Shown: one piece after another, positions 42,506-53,598 of the stretch
Position numbering within the stretch: position 1 is the stretch's first letter
Layout: each line of letters begins with the position of its first letter
Assembly: GCA_958298945.1 (NCBI GenBank)
Contig: OY282607.1
Coordinates: forward strand, 29,148,500 to 29,212,499
DNA from: Atherix ibis
Taxonomy: Eukaryota > Arthropoda > Insecta > Diptera > Athericidae
DNA length: 64,000 nt
Reading direction: 5' to 3'
The notes under the pieces: generated by a model
Database searches by the model: none
Told to the model about the DNA's origin: nothing
What the model saw: the letters and a program-made list of their open reading frames with translations, nothing else
Translations under genes and position numbers: made by a program

Positions 42506-44942
42506 ATTTTCTCATTGATCATGGAGTATTTCCATTTTAAAAAGGTTTTTTTTTTATTTTTAGAAAGTATAGAAGAAACTACATTATTTGTTTCGTTGAA
42601 AAGTTTTCTTTCAAATGTTATGAAATTGTACTTTTAAAACCAGGAAATATATTTTCAAATTCGACTAGTATAAGAGAAACTTTCAATTTCCTAAATAAAT
42701 TGTAATCGATTTCATTAACACCTGACGCTAAGCGACTTTTAAGGAAATTGAAAATTGTTCCTACTTTAACATAAACGAAGGTAATAATTTTTGTAGAGTT
42801 CTTAAGTGGCAATATTAATGCCAGTATTCCCAAAATTATACGCTGGTGTATACATAATATTTGATACAAATCCCTTATAGCTGGTTGGTAATGTTCCTGA
42901 CAAGGAAATAGGGAAAAAGTTATCGATTAGTGCAAAAATCCGTTCCCGTTTACCGGCTTTGGGAATTTTACATCCGTTCTAAAGAAGATTTCACGGTGAA
43001 AAACTTTACCGTAGTTAATTTGTTGGCATCTGATAAAGTGACCTTTTAGCTTAACAAAGCCTACTACCAACAGTTGCTCAAGTATACGTGTACATGAGGC
43101 ATGTGCTAATCGATTTATTACATCATTATCACCTCAAACCAGCGAAATTTTACCTCATCAAAATCTAGCCCTGCTCGTACAAAGTTCGTTTACATAAATA
43201 CCTTTTGGTATAAAAAAAAAAATAAAATTCTTAAAATCTTTCTAGAAGAATTTATGTTTTTCAAGAATGGAACCTTTTTTTTTTTTTAGCTTTCAATATT
43301 ATTTAATATTTTTCATTCAAATAAATAACTAAAAATAAATCCGAAGCCATAAGTGTATTGTTAAATCATAAATGATCTTGGAAGCTTCAAAAGTTTACGT
43401 GGCTTATATTCAAATTTTCTTTAATAATTTCACGAGTCGTTAAAGATATGAGAGTGGGTTGTTTATAAGAAATAAATCATATTTGTTGGTCGAAAAGAAA
43501 AATCTATGAACTTATCGCATGAGGAAATAGCAAATCAAAACAAATAGAAAGTAGCGCAGTCATATTCTTAGACTTTGTGAGATATTCCTTGTATGATAAA
43601 GCATTTATTCGTGCTGCCATCTATGAATGAAGTTAACTTTGATATGAGCACAGAATTCTGTACTATTCATTTTTCATCTGAGTTTTTTTTTTTACTTTAA
43701 AATTAAATGAAAAACGGAAAGGGAAATGGAACAATTCGACTTTGTTAAAAGGCTCTGTCTCACATGGACGGGTGTAGATGAATAAGTAAACAAAACATTT
43801 CGCATAAAAAGGTAGGATGGGAAAAGTTGTTCTATTTTTCGGTGTGTGAAAATATGCCATTGAAATTGTAGTACAAAAATCTAATAGACTACATACAATA
43901 AGGAACGGTTTGACGTTGAAATATGATACCATAAAATTTCGCGGTTCCGTTGGCTGATGCCTTCCTCTTCCCATGTGGATTGGATTGCCTTGAACCATTC
44001 GCTTTTATGGTATTGTGTTTACGTGAACATCTAGGCTTTAAAAACATGTACCCTTAAAGCTAGTTGACTCGACAGAGACAGACACGCTTCCAAATCCCTT
44101 AATATTACTTGAACGATGACAACACATATAACAACGATGATGTTGCGGGTGAGATTCACTATCTATCGACTAAGTTGTTTGTTGCTTTTTCGACGAAACG
44201 TGAAATTTTCGAATTAAAGCTGTCGCCAAAAATATTCCACCAATCGACTGGATTTATTACAGAATTCATCGCGCCCCCATTTAGTCAATGTCACATATTA
44301 GGAACATAATTTTTATCTTACAACTAGACAGCCAACTTTGCACAACTTGTACTCTTGTGCTCGTAAATACACAGGAATGGGGACACTACTCCCACATTTA
44401 AAGAAACTTGTACACTTCGCATGTGGCATCATACACATATTGCTGAATTTGAGAAAGTTTAGTGTGAACTTTAAATAGTTTCCCTTCAAGTTAAGAAGCA
44501 GGAGTACAGAACTAAATCTCTAAGATGTTGATGGCTTTGTATGAGTACTCGTAACGAAAAATGTGCTCTATAAAATGTGTTCCAAATTTTATGTATAAAA
44601 TTTTGTGAAGAACATTTACAGGACACTATCCTATCTCCCAGAAAGTGTTTTATTGATCTACTTTTTATCACATTTTTTCTGAAAAGTATCTGAAAATATT
44701 TCAACGACATTCGGAATAATTTTTCTGCCAGTTAAAGGTCAAGTTGAATGGTATAAATTTTATTCAAGCATTTAATTTAATTGTATTGATTTATAGAAAG
44801 AATGAAACTGAAAATAGAACGAGTTCAACTTTTAATAATAATATTAAATTGATGGTATTTGCTATTATGGACTAGTGAGAGGAGTTTTGTCTTTTAAGAT
44901 AAAGTTAGTGGGGTAAAAAAAATGCTATTACATTTTGATAAA
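42506..44942. other. non-coding stretch, moderately GC-rich between 42.9 and 44.5 kb
   Basis: No element was recognised. The minus strand near 43910-44050 has a protein-like but short frame (YHKSEWFKAIQSTWEEEGIS) without clear splice sites. Confidence 0.25.
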
Positions 44943-45485
44943 TATTGGGTTGTTTGGAAAGTAATTTCGTTTGCTGATGAAGACACAATAATGCCATTAA
45001 TTGATGCAAACCGGCGAATAACAATTCGTGAGATCGCTGAAAGATTAAATTTATCGAATTCGATCGTTCATGATTATTTGAAATGGCTGGGTTTTATCTG
45101 AAAGCTCGACATATGGGTTCCTCATATTCTTACGGAAAAAAATTCATGCCGTCGCATTGACGTTTGTGATTTGCTTCTCATATGCCAAGATAATTATATA
45201 TTTTTAAAGCTTGTCATCACTGGGGATGAGAAATAGGTTGTCTACAACAATGTTAAGCGTAAAATATCCCGGAATGGAAAAGATGAACCGGCTCAAAACA
45301 CTTCAAAACCAATATTCATCAAAAAACGGTTTTGCTATCTGTTTGGTGGGATTTCAAAGGAATTGTTTCTTTTGAGCTTCTACCGAGCAACACAACGATC
45401 AATTCTGAAGTGTAGTATCATCAGTTGGACAAATTGAATGATTCACTTAAAGAAAAAAGGCCAGAATTGGTCAATAGGAGAGATA

Positions 45486-46154
45486 TACGAGTTCTGTCCA
45501 AAAAGTATCGCGAATTTTTAATTTCGACTTTTTGTGGCATTATGTTGGTACTCATGTCTCTCATTTATGCCGACAAGTTCGGCCATTTTGAATGTTCAGT
45601 TAATTTTTGACAGCCAAGACCGAAAAAAGCGCCAAGTTCGGTCGAATGAGGAGGTTTCACTTACAGTTTGCTTCGATTGCAGGGGCGTGGTGCATCATGA
45701 GTTCTTGCCACAGGGTAGAACGGTCAATAAGGAATATTACCGCAAGTTATACGGAAGTTGCGCGAGGCAATCCGCCAGAAATGCCCGGATTTGTGAAAAA
45801 ACAAAAATTGGGTTTTGCCATTTTTGGCCAAAAACAACACACTAATAATGTCGCAGCCACTGTATTCCCCAGATCTGGCCCCCTGTAACTTTTTCTTGTT
45901 TTTAAAACTGAAGAGCCTCACGAAAGGACGACGCTACGCTGCGATTGAGGAGATAAAGGCGACATCGAAAGAGGAGCTGAACAAGATGAAAAAAATGATT
46001 TTTTGAAGTGCTTCGAGAATTGGAAAAAACGTTGGCACAAGTGTATAATATCTGGTGGAGACTACTTTGAAGGGGACAAAATAGATAATCATAAACAAAT
46101 AAATAATTTTTGAAAAAACACAAAATTCGCGATACTTTTCGAACAGACCTCGTA
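45486..46154 (+). mobile_element. mariner B3, nested in mariner A3
   Basis: The left end TACGAGTTCTGTCCAAAAAG and the right end TTTTCGAACAGACCTCGTA are inverted, with TA at 45486-87 and 46153-54. It is 669 bp and internally deleted. Collapsing it to one TA restores the A3 frame (RRDI then VFQHDNA). Confidence 0.95.
45600..46092 (+). pseudogene. mariner B3 transposase remnant
   Basis: A deletion joins the 5' region (TTTTTGACAG) directly to CCAAGACCG, removing the N-terminal domain and the first catalytic Asp. Then come KFGRMRRF, CFDCRGVVHHEFLPQGRTVN, KEYYRKLY, a 42-bp gap at the HDNAPAH block identical in position to that of B1, YSPDLAPCNFFLF (third catalytic Asp now Asn), RRYAAIEEIKATSKEELNKM and KCFENWKKRWHKCIISGGDY-like wording in a shifted frame. 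Confidence 0.85.
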
Positions 46155-46859
46155 GTGTTCCAACATGATAATGCAAAACCACATACAAGTTTGACCACTC
46201 GGCAAAAGCTTTTAGAGCTTAGATGGGATTATACTAGCACACCCACCATACTCTCCAGACCTATCACCTTCCGATTATTATTTGTTCCGGTCTCCGCAAA
46301 ATTTTTTAGACTGTAAAATGTTTGATTCAAATGACGAAGTCAAAAATCACTTGGATCAGTTTTTTGCCAGCAAAGAACAAAAGTTTTATGATCGTGGAAT
46401 AATGCTACTGCCAGAAAGATGGCAAAGGGTATTGGATCAGACTGGACAATATTTAATTGAATAAAATATTAATTCACTATAAGAAAATCGTCTTTGATTT
46501 TTATAAAAAAATACGAAATTACTTTCCGAACAACCCAATATAATCTTTAACGTCAGATATCTGTTATTCAAAGAATGCTATTTATTTATTGTAATTAAGA
46601 ATTAATTTTAATAAGTTAATTTTTGGTTAAGATATTGATTTCTAATAAAAGATAACGTTAACTTTTAATACCTATAAATACGTGAATGGATTGAAAAGTT
46701 TCTACAATGAACCACTTGATGGTAAACGTATACACAAATACGAGTATTTCTAAATTGTTATGTTGGTGACATAACCTTAGATAAAAGGCGTCTCTACATA
46801 AAAATTCAGTCAAAATTTTTTCGTAAATATAATAATAAGAACGCAAAATAAAAACTTCC

Positions 46860-47345
46860 GATTTATTGTCGTAAATGTAATAATTTATACTGACTTTTTA
46901 ATAAATTATTTAAAATTTAATAAAACCGCACTTAAAGTTTCACTCCGCGATAAATAGCTTGCAAGCACATTTAAAAACTCTCCGAAAGTCTGAAAAATTG
47001 AAGCGCTTGTTATTTACAAAACTAATAATAAACCTAAAAATACAATTGCATTTAATACCAGATAATAGGAAAAATATAAATATTACCTTCTATTGTGTTT
47101 AAATATATTTTTATTTAGAATAAGAAAATTCAAATTAATATCAATTAATAAATTTCTATTATGAAAACTAGATGTCAGTATGTATCATGGCTACGTAAAA
47201 AAATGAACGCAAATGTGTGGAAGCATTTCGATTTCCTGCCGCTTGTGCAATAATTCGGACAAAAAATTCCGTACTCAGAAAGTATTCTTTATTCGAAGGT
47301 GGTAATATTGTTATTAATTAAATTTGTCACAATTGATCAGCCATT
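46860..47345 (+). repeat. dispersed repeat J, copy 1
   Basis: It carries TTTATACTGACTT, ACAATTGCATTTAATACCAG, CTATTGTGTTTAAATATATT, GAAAACTAGATGTCAGTATG, CCGCTTGTGCAATAATTCGG and AAAGTATTCTTTATTCGA in the same order as copy 3. Confidence 0.75.
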
Positions 47346-47889
47346 GCTAAGATTATAGAACTGGGTAGGACCCTACACAAAAATTCTGCCGAAATTCGTA
47401 AGAACGCACATACATGCAACAGAAACACCGTAAATGAGTAGGGGGCCAATTTTAAACTTCGCTAAAAGGCCTTTTTCATATGTGAAGTCATTTATGCGTA
47501 AACAAAAATATTTTTTATTATTGAAGATTTTGTTTTGTTTGATGGAATAAGATTTGGAAATTTGTAATAAAATTCATAACTCCAATTTTAAAATATTATT
47601 TATTTATTAAAGCACAACAATTATGTACACAAATAAAAATCCATAAAAAAAAAAGAATTAAATGAGACTTGCCCAGCTTAAAATTTGCTATTTAAACACA
47701 TTATAAACTAAATTTTTGTTAATTTCTCTAGTAAAAATGAAGATGTCAACTTACCGAAACAAAGAAATTCTCGCCTTCCTCATTCCGTTGACTTCATTTT
47801 CTGAAATAAAAACTTCCTATTAAATGTTATCAATAATATAACTATTTTAAAAAAAAAAAATACTTCAAAAAAGATAAAAACCACACTTT

Positions 47890-48120
47890 CACTTGCATTT
47901 TCCAATAAGTGACAAAATAAAAACTTTAAAAACAATAAAAGTATGCAATTGGTTTGGTAAGCTACCATTTTATAGAGAATGGCGTATTTTTAAAATGCTA
48001 CCAAAAGTCTACAAAATTTATACAATAAATAATAAACCAAAAAACAATTGCATTTATTTTCCAGAAGATTGTAAAAAAAAAAAATATTGCATGTCTTTGG
48101 GTTTAAATTATATTTTCGCG
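47890..48120 (+). repeat. dispersed repeat J, partial copy 2
   Basis: It shares AATAAATAATAAACCAAAAA and ACAATTGCATTTATTTTCCA plus AGAAGATTG with J copies 1 and 3, and ends near the AAATTCGTAAGAACGCACA motif also seen at 47393. Confidence 0.6.
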
Positions 48121-48149
48121 ATAAAATTCGTAAGAACGCACACATTTGC

Positions 48150-48650
48150 AAAATAATCTTCCATGAAATTCGTAAAGAATAAAACTATTTATGCAAATAT
48201 ATTAATTTATACTGACTTATTCGTAAACTAATTCAAATTAAATAAATTTTAATAGTCTACAAAATTTAGGCGCTTACTAATTTATTGATATTTACAAAAT
48301 AAATAATAAACCAAAAAACAATTGCAATTAATATCAGAAGATTGAGAAAAATATTAAATATTACCTGTTGTTGTGTTTAAATTATATTTTTGTTTAAAAA
48401 AAAAAATGAGTGAGTTTAAATAAATATCAATTATTAAATTTCTATTATGAAAACTAGATGTCAGTAGGTGTCTATGTGTACGTAAAAAAATCTGCACAAA
48501 TGTACGCAAGCAGTACGATTTCGCGCCGCTTGTGCAATAATTAAGACGGACAATTGCATACACGTATACCGAAGGTATTCTTTAATCGAATACGGTAACA
48601 CTGTTATTAATTAATATTTGTCATAAATTTCTTCATTTTGGTATTGATTG
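48150..48650 (+). repeat. dispersed repeat J, copy 3
   Basis: The fullest plus-strand copy: TTTATACTGACTTATTCG, TTTTAATAGTCTACAAAATT, GGCGCTTAC, AATAAACCAAAAAACAATTG, GTTGTTGTGTTTAAATTATA, GAAAACTAGATGTCAGTAGG, GTACGCAAGCAGTACGATTT, CCGCTTGTGCAATAATTAAG. It aligns through nearly its whole length with the inverted copy at 27245-27615. Confidence 0.75.
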
Positions 48651-49158
48651 TCATCGATCAACAGTGCTGGTAATTTCGAAAAATTAAAACATTTAAAGCA
48701 GAGCAATTATCAGTTTTTTTATTTTTTAAATTTGCAATGTAGAACTGAAAAATATATCAAATTAAAAAAAGATATTTTAGATATTGTTTGACTAAAAGCG
48801 CCAATTTCAGTGATTAAGTTTTGTGTTCCTTACGTGTGTCACTGAGGCATTTGATCATATTGTTCGTGATTTTGAAAAAGTAAAATATTTAAATCGGAAC
48901 AGTTTCGGAAGGTTTTTTTTGAATTTGGAACGTATAACTAAAAAATATATCAAATTATAGTTAGACAGTGTTCGAAAAGTTTTGGTTTCCTGTATATAGA
49001 CATTTTGGTTACCGTTCTGGATAATCAAAAACGGCTAGCAAATTAGAAATCTCGAATAAATTCTATGGTATGGTTCGGTCATACCGGTAAATAAACGTAA
49101 GTCAGATTAAAATAATCTTTAAGTATGTTTATGTGAAAAGCCTTCGGTAAAGTAGAGG

Positions 49159-49493
49159 CCTTGAATTTTGAATTTAAAGAAAAATGTTTAATATATGTCA
49201 AAATGGATGCGTCATTTAGGACACAAGTGGCATATTTTTCTCACCATCATAGCTTAATTTTTTCATTGTGCTTTGAAATATTAAATGGATTTTTATTTGA
49301 AATATAAATTTACTTTTTTCGGAGTTTCAAACATTTAGCTATCCACCACATTTACTTAAGAATATTCGCCTTGAATTTTGAATTTAAAGAAAAATTGATG
49401 CTTTGATGATTGTCAAAATTGATGCGTCATTTAGGACACAAGATGCACATTTTTCTCAGCATTCATAGCTTAACTTTTTCATTGTGCTTTGGA
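49159..49493. repeat. tandem duplication, about 210-bp unit
   Basis: 49159-49278 (GCCTTGAATTTTGAATTTAA, then GATGCGTCATTTAGGACACA, then CATAGCTTAATTTTTTCATT) recurs at 49369-49493 with small changes. The intervening 90 bp complete one unit. Confidence 0.85.
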
Positions 49494-51444
49494 AAGATGT
49501 CTTTCAAAAACAAAATTTATTTTCTGTAGAAAGCGAGAATAAATTATTTTTATATTTGAACGAATTCTATTTTTTGAATATGAAAACAAAAATACTTCGG
49601 AGAATCTAAAGGAGATGCTTGAAGAGTGATTGTCTATAGAAAATTAGACAGGTGATATTTTTGTCAGATTCAATTATTCTGCATGGATTTTATATTGTCC
49701 GAAAATATATATCGTAGTACACGTAGATTTATCAATGACACATTTTTATTGTTAATCAAAAACTCATCAAAAACTTTCAGTTTGTCATTTGCAAATGCAT
49801 TTCGAAATCGTCCGTTTTGTTTATAATAAAAGATTTTGATTGACAAACACATTTTATATATCTTTATTCAAGTTTATTCCACTTTGAAGAAGATTCACAT
49901 AAATATAATCGTAGTAGGTTTAAATAAAAGAATTCTGATAAAATAAAATAAAAATATGAAAGAAAATAATTTGAAGATATCACCAGGAGTCCCTCTGTAA
50001 TAGAAAAGTTTCTTACTCAGAGAGAAATACATAATTTCTTATTTAATAATAATTTTAGTAAAACTTTTCCAACAGAAAACTTTCCGTTTCTTACTTTTAT
50101 CCATTGAACGATGTTCAGATCCTGCAGATTGCTTCAAATAAGTTCTTTTCAAAATAAATTATTAGAATCTGTGTTTATTGGCTCTTAAAGATTCCCTTTA
50201 TTTATTTTTTTTATTTGTTGTTAAAGAAAATTAATTCAATACTAACTAGAATTGCGAAAGATAGCTCCATATTATTATAACTATTTTTAATATTAATATT
50301 CGTATATTATTTATAAGTGATTGAGATAGTTTTAATATAATAAATATTATAGAAACCAGAAAGAATAATTATAATAAGTTTTGGAAGTAAAGTTCGTAAT
50401 TGGTTTACAAATAATTGGGAATTGTCTGGTATATTAAATTGATACCTTAATAGAAACCGAACAGTGATTATTATATTCTCTGAGTAGAATTAGTTCATTT
50501 TTTTCGCTGCCCTGTAAGGATTCAATCCTTTAAGATCCAATTTTCTTTGGAAACATTTTTTCATAAAATTGAATTTCTTTTGAATTTTTCACTTTCAAAC
50601 TTTTTAAAAAAAAAACTTATCACAATAATACTCGGTGTGCTTTCTTTCACAATTTCTCAAAATGGTTTACTGTCGATTTGTCAAATGGTATAAATCAATT
50701 TTTTTTCAAATTTCAGCTTAACACATCCTTCTTTTGTTTTATTATAAATACTATTTTGATAATAAATTAGTTTAATTTGATTTGTTGAATTTCAGTTCAG
50801 TTTTATTTTCGGATATTTCTTTTTCCCATTGATATCGTCAGAATATTATTTTTTAGTACGAACAGATTGATTGATCCTCGTGAAGGCAAAAAAAATCCCG
50901 TACGGAGTCATTTTTCGATAAAACCAATTCCAGAAATTTCGCTAAGAGTACTCCAATATGCCAGATCAATTTTCCTTAAATGTTGTTGATTTATTTCACT
51001 TTGGTCATAAATTAGATTTGTTGATTTCCGAGGGCGTATTCTACTTTTTTACAAAAGTTCTTCTTATTCTTTTTTGTAGTAAGAAAATAATAGAATTGCT
51101 TAAGAAAAGAGGATATATTTTTTGGGTTCAATTGAAAGGGATTTTTATATAGTATTAATTTTTTTTTTTTGGAGTGTGGACAAATTAATTTGGAACATTT
51201 TTAATGTCATGGCCTTTTAAGAATGATGTCGTTAGTTTTACTAGATTTGTATTCAATGAAACAATTTTAGTTGTGTTTTGAGCATGAAGAAGTTTTTATT
51301 TTTATTTTGGCGTTGATTATATCAACATTTATCGCGACAAGGCAGAATTTGCGGAAAATACTACTTCGTCACTATATTCTTGAGAAAAGTGCTGCGGAAA
51401 CATATTGTTTCCAGGTTAAAAATTACGGGATCATCCTCTATTAA
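49494..51444. other. AT-rich non-coding stretch
   Basis: No element was recognised. At 50958 a Met-initiated frame reads MPDQFSLNVVDLFHFGHKLD for about 35 protein-like codons before decaying into low-complexity residues. It has no family match. Confidence 0.25.
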
Positions 51445-51464
51445 ATGATATATATAAAAATTAT

Positions 51465-51690
51465 AGTAACAGAAACAGCAACAGTATCAGCAATAACAAA
51501 AGCAACAGCAACAGAAGCAGTAATTGTAAGAGTGATAGTAAGAGTGACTGAAATAGCAAGAGCCACAGCAACAGCAAAGGCAGCAGTACCAGCAACAGCA
51601 ACAGCAACAACAATAACAACAGCGACAGTAACAGAAACAGCAATAGCAACAGCAGCAACAACATCAACAGCAATAGCAACAGTAATTTGG
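51465..51690. repeat. imperfect ACAGCA/CAGCAA microsatellite
   Basis: Repeated hexamer-like ACAGCA, AACAGC and AGCAAC phrases over about 220 bp, with interruptions such as GTAAGAGTGATAGTAAGAGTG. Both strands show long open frames (Ala/Thr or Leu runs) that only reflect the triplet-like repeat. Confidence 0.9.
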
Positions 51691-51715
51691 CTTTAATGTG
51701 AGAGACAAGGAACGC

Positions 51716-52400
51716 GAAGGAGCATCGAAGAACGCGAAGAAATTCGAAGACGCAAAATTCTTAGAATTGCTAAAGATCCAACGCAAACGCTCGAAAATTT
51801 ATCATCTGGGAGAGATACGGCGAGAATAAGGAGAGACACGACGAGAAGACTTTTGGTCACGGATGAGTTGCTAGTCGGACGACATCAAAGCAAGGGTCAC
51901 GGCCAGACAATGAAAAATTAATTTATTACGATAAGTATAAATGAGCTAAACTCTGAAAAAAAAACGAGGGGACCCCAGGTCCATCACTGCCAAAACGCAA
52001 TATCCACGTTTTGAAGGTGATACTGTGTATCTGGTGGGATCGGTGTTATTTATGACACATAACTGGTTATCGTTATTGACTGCAGCTAATAAGGTTGTCT
52101 TAAGCTTTGAAAGAAAAACGGCATAGGAAGCTAATTTTGCTACATGACAACGCCACGCCCAATGTTGCAAAACGGATCTAGGAACACTTGGAAGCTTGAT
52201 ATTGCTTGTTCCGGTTTTATTTGTTCCGGTCCATACAGTATCTTTCCAAAGAGCGGTTCACTCTTTATGAAAGTATGGAACAAATCGCTGGATGAATGGA
52301 TCGAGTGAAAGTAACCAGAATTTTTCTCAACGAAGTATCCGAAAGATGGAAGAAAGTTGTCATAGTTTTGTTCTAAAAAGGGGGGTCAGAACTCATTCCA
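51716..52400 (+). pseudogene. mariner transposase relic (mauritiana-like)
   Basis: Next to the microsatellite: EDAKFLELL in one frame continuing as KDPTQTLENLSSG (helix-turn-helix), NPKKRRGD-like and ITAKTQYPRF pieces, VILCIWWDR with frame change near 52020, LLHDNATPNVAKRI (second catalytic Asp kept), LFRSIQYLSKERFTLYESME and NEVSERWKKVV near 52350. Order and spacing follow mariner, but the PSD block with the third Asp is lost in a small deletion. No ends were found. Confidence 0.7.
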
Positions 52401-52491
52401 ATTTTTATAAAATTCTTTAATAAAATGTCATGAAAAATATTTATACTAATTACTCTTATGATACGATTGGGCCCTTTGCGAAATGCTCGAT

Positions 52492-53073
52492 TTATTTGAG
52501 CAAAATATTCATCTTAAATTCGTGCAATTGAACGAACTTTTTAACACCGATTACACACCGTTTGAGCAATTGCCGAATTATTGCTTCGGTTTGAACATTT
52601 TTGTTCGAGTCTTCGGATAGCAATTGAAAAGTATCGATTTTGAGATCAAACTCACGAGCAAAGTTAGCCCAGTAAGAATTTAGTCGAGCTACGATAGTTT
52701 TCATTATCCTTTTGACATTTATAACCGATTTTTTAATTGGTTTTTTTGCGTTTTGTAGTCCAATGCATTTGGAAATTAGGGGAAAGATAAAAAACAATAT
52801 TTGAACAACATGAAAAAAAATAAAAAATATATTAAAAAATGGATAATAGGATAATTCAAGAAAATGAATGCAGCAACAGACTGCTGTACAGGTGAGAGCA
52901 GCAGTCGCACCTATGTGGCTTATATTGGACGACAGCGAAGGCGCCTGGGTGGGGGAAGAGCGGTAAGGACGGTGGATACGGTAAATTATTAATGGAACTT
53001 TGCGGCGGTGATCACTTCGAACAGAAATTGTACAGCAATTTTTATAGGCTTGGTAAGGGATGATTTCGTTCAC
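52492..53073 (-). other. longest single open frame (193 codons), unrecognised
   Basis: The minus strand is open from a Met at 53073. The first third is mixed (SVRSDHRRKVPLIIYRIHRP), the middle is strongly hydrophobic (ELSYYPFFNIFFIFFHVVQI, perhaps a membrane segment or just AT-rich DNA), and the last part is charged (RLNSYWANFAREFDLKIDTF). No family was recognised; the last part has a faint Gag-like feel but no diagnostic motif. The plus strand of the same DNA holds a competing small frame at 52864. Confidence 0.2.
52864..52992 (+). CDS. candidate small ORF or first exon (42 codons)
   Basis: AGAAAATGAATGCAGC gives an ATG in a good insect start context. The frame reads MNAATDCCTGESSSRTYVAY, then IGRQRRRLGGGRAV, to TAA at 52990-52992. 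It lies in a sharply GC-richer patch inside AT-rich DNA. Two donor-like sites occur within it (CAG|GTGAGA at 52892 and GCG|GTAAGG at about 52964), so it could instead be a first exon. No family match. Confidence 0.25.
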   Translation: MNAATDCCTGESSSRTYVAYIGRQRRRLGGGRAVRTVDTVNY

Positions 53074-53563
53074 CTCTTGGAACTAATCTCACCGTTAATT
53101 GCCAAATGACTTGGGTATTCAACGTCTCTCCCATCGTTGAACAATATATATTGCGGCATTTTTTTTGTATTTTTTTTGTGGCATTTTTCTATGCAAACAA
53201 CCGGCAAATTAAAACATAAGTGAAAATTTCAATCCGAGTTGCATATTTGAGGTCGTTGCCTAAAATAATCGAGTGTCTACAATTTGAGGCAATCTCACCA
53301 ATCGAGCAAATTTTCACATTTTGTTCGTCACGAACATGCTCGATCGAGGGGAATATTACACCGATCGAGCCGAAAAAAACGGATTATTTCTCGAAAGTTG
53401 TAATCGTAATTTGAGCTATTCTTGATATTTTGTAATAATGTTGATTATATTATTTAAAAAATTTGTAACAGTAGAGATTAAACCGATAGTTTTTCGAACT
53501 TTCTAAGGATTATATTTTCAAATCGCGTATATTTCTAAATAATATCAATTGTCTACAAAATAA

Positions 53564-53598
53564 TTATTTATAATTGTTTTCACAAAATAATAAATTTG
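53564..53598. repeat. 35-bp direct repeat flanking tandem array 1 (left)
   Basis: TTATTTATAATTGTTTT, 7 variable bases, then TAATAAATTTG. The same string with the same spacing is at 54946-54980 on the other side of the array. Confidence 0.75.

Larger units (their letters stand above)
44972..46464 (+). pseudogene. mariner A3 transposase (split by B3)
   Basis: After the 5' deletion: ADEDTIMPLIDANRRITIRE, IAERLNLSNSIVHDYLKWLG, RRIDVCDLLL, LVITGDEK then a stop, FAISFLGGISKELFLLSFYR and DKLNDSLKEKRPELVNRRDI up to 45485, where B3 enters. After B3 (46155 on) the frame continues VFQHDNAKPHTSLTTRQKLL (second catalytic Asp), YSPDLSPSDYYLF (third Asp), then NSNDE-like FDSNDEVKNHLDQFFASKEQ and GIMLLPERWQRVLDQTGQYL to a natural stop at 46462-46464. 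The C-terminal third is the best-preserved in the family. Confidence 0.9.
44943..46540 (+). mobile_element. mariner A3, interrupted by mariner B3
   Basis: The left end TTGGGTTGTTTGGAAAGTAA follows TA at 44943-44. The right end TTACTTTCCGAACAACCCAA precedes TA at 46539-40. Directly after the left end the sequence jumps to the GCTGATGAAGACACAATA codons of the transposase, so about 340 bp including the start codon are missing compared with A1 and A2. Confidence 0.93.

Noticed and set aside
43663..43998. 111-codon minus-strand frame
   Set aside because: No motif, no splice sites, and another frame of the same DNA looks equally protein-like; treated as chance.
51445..51696. Ala/Thr-rich and poly-Leu open frames of 72-83 codons
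   Set aside because: By-products of the ACAGCA microsatellite on either strand.
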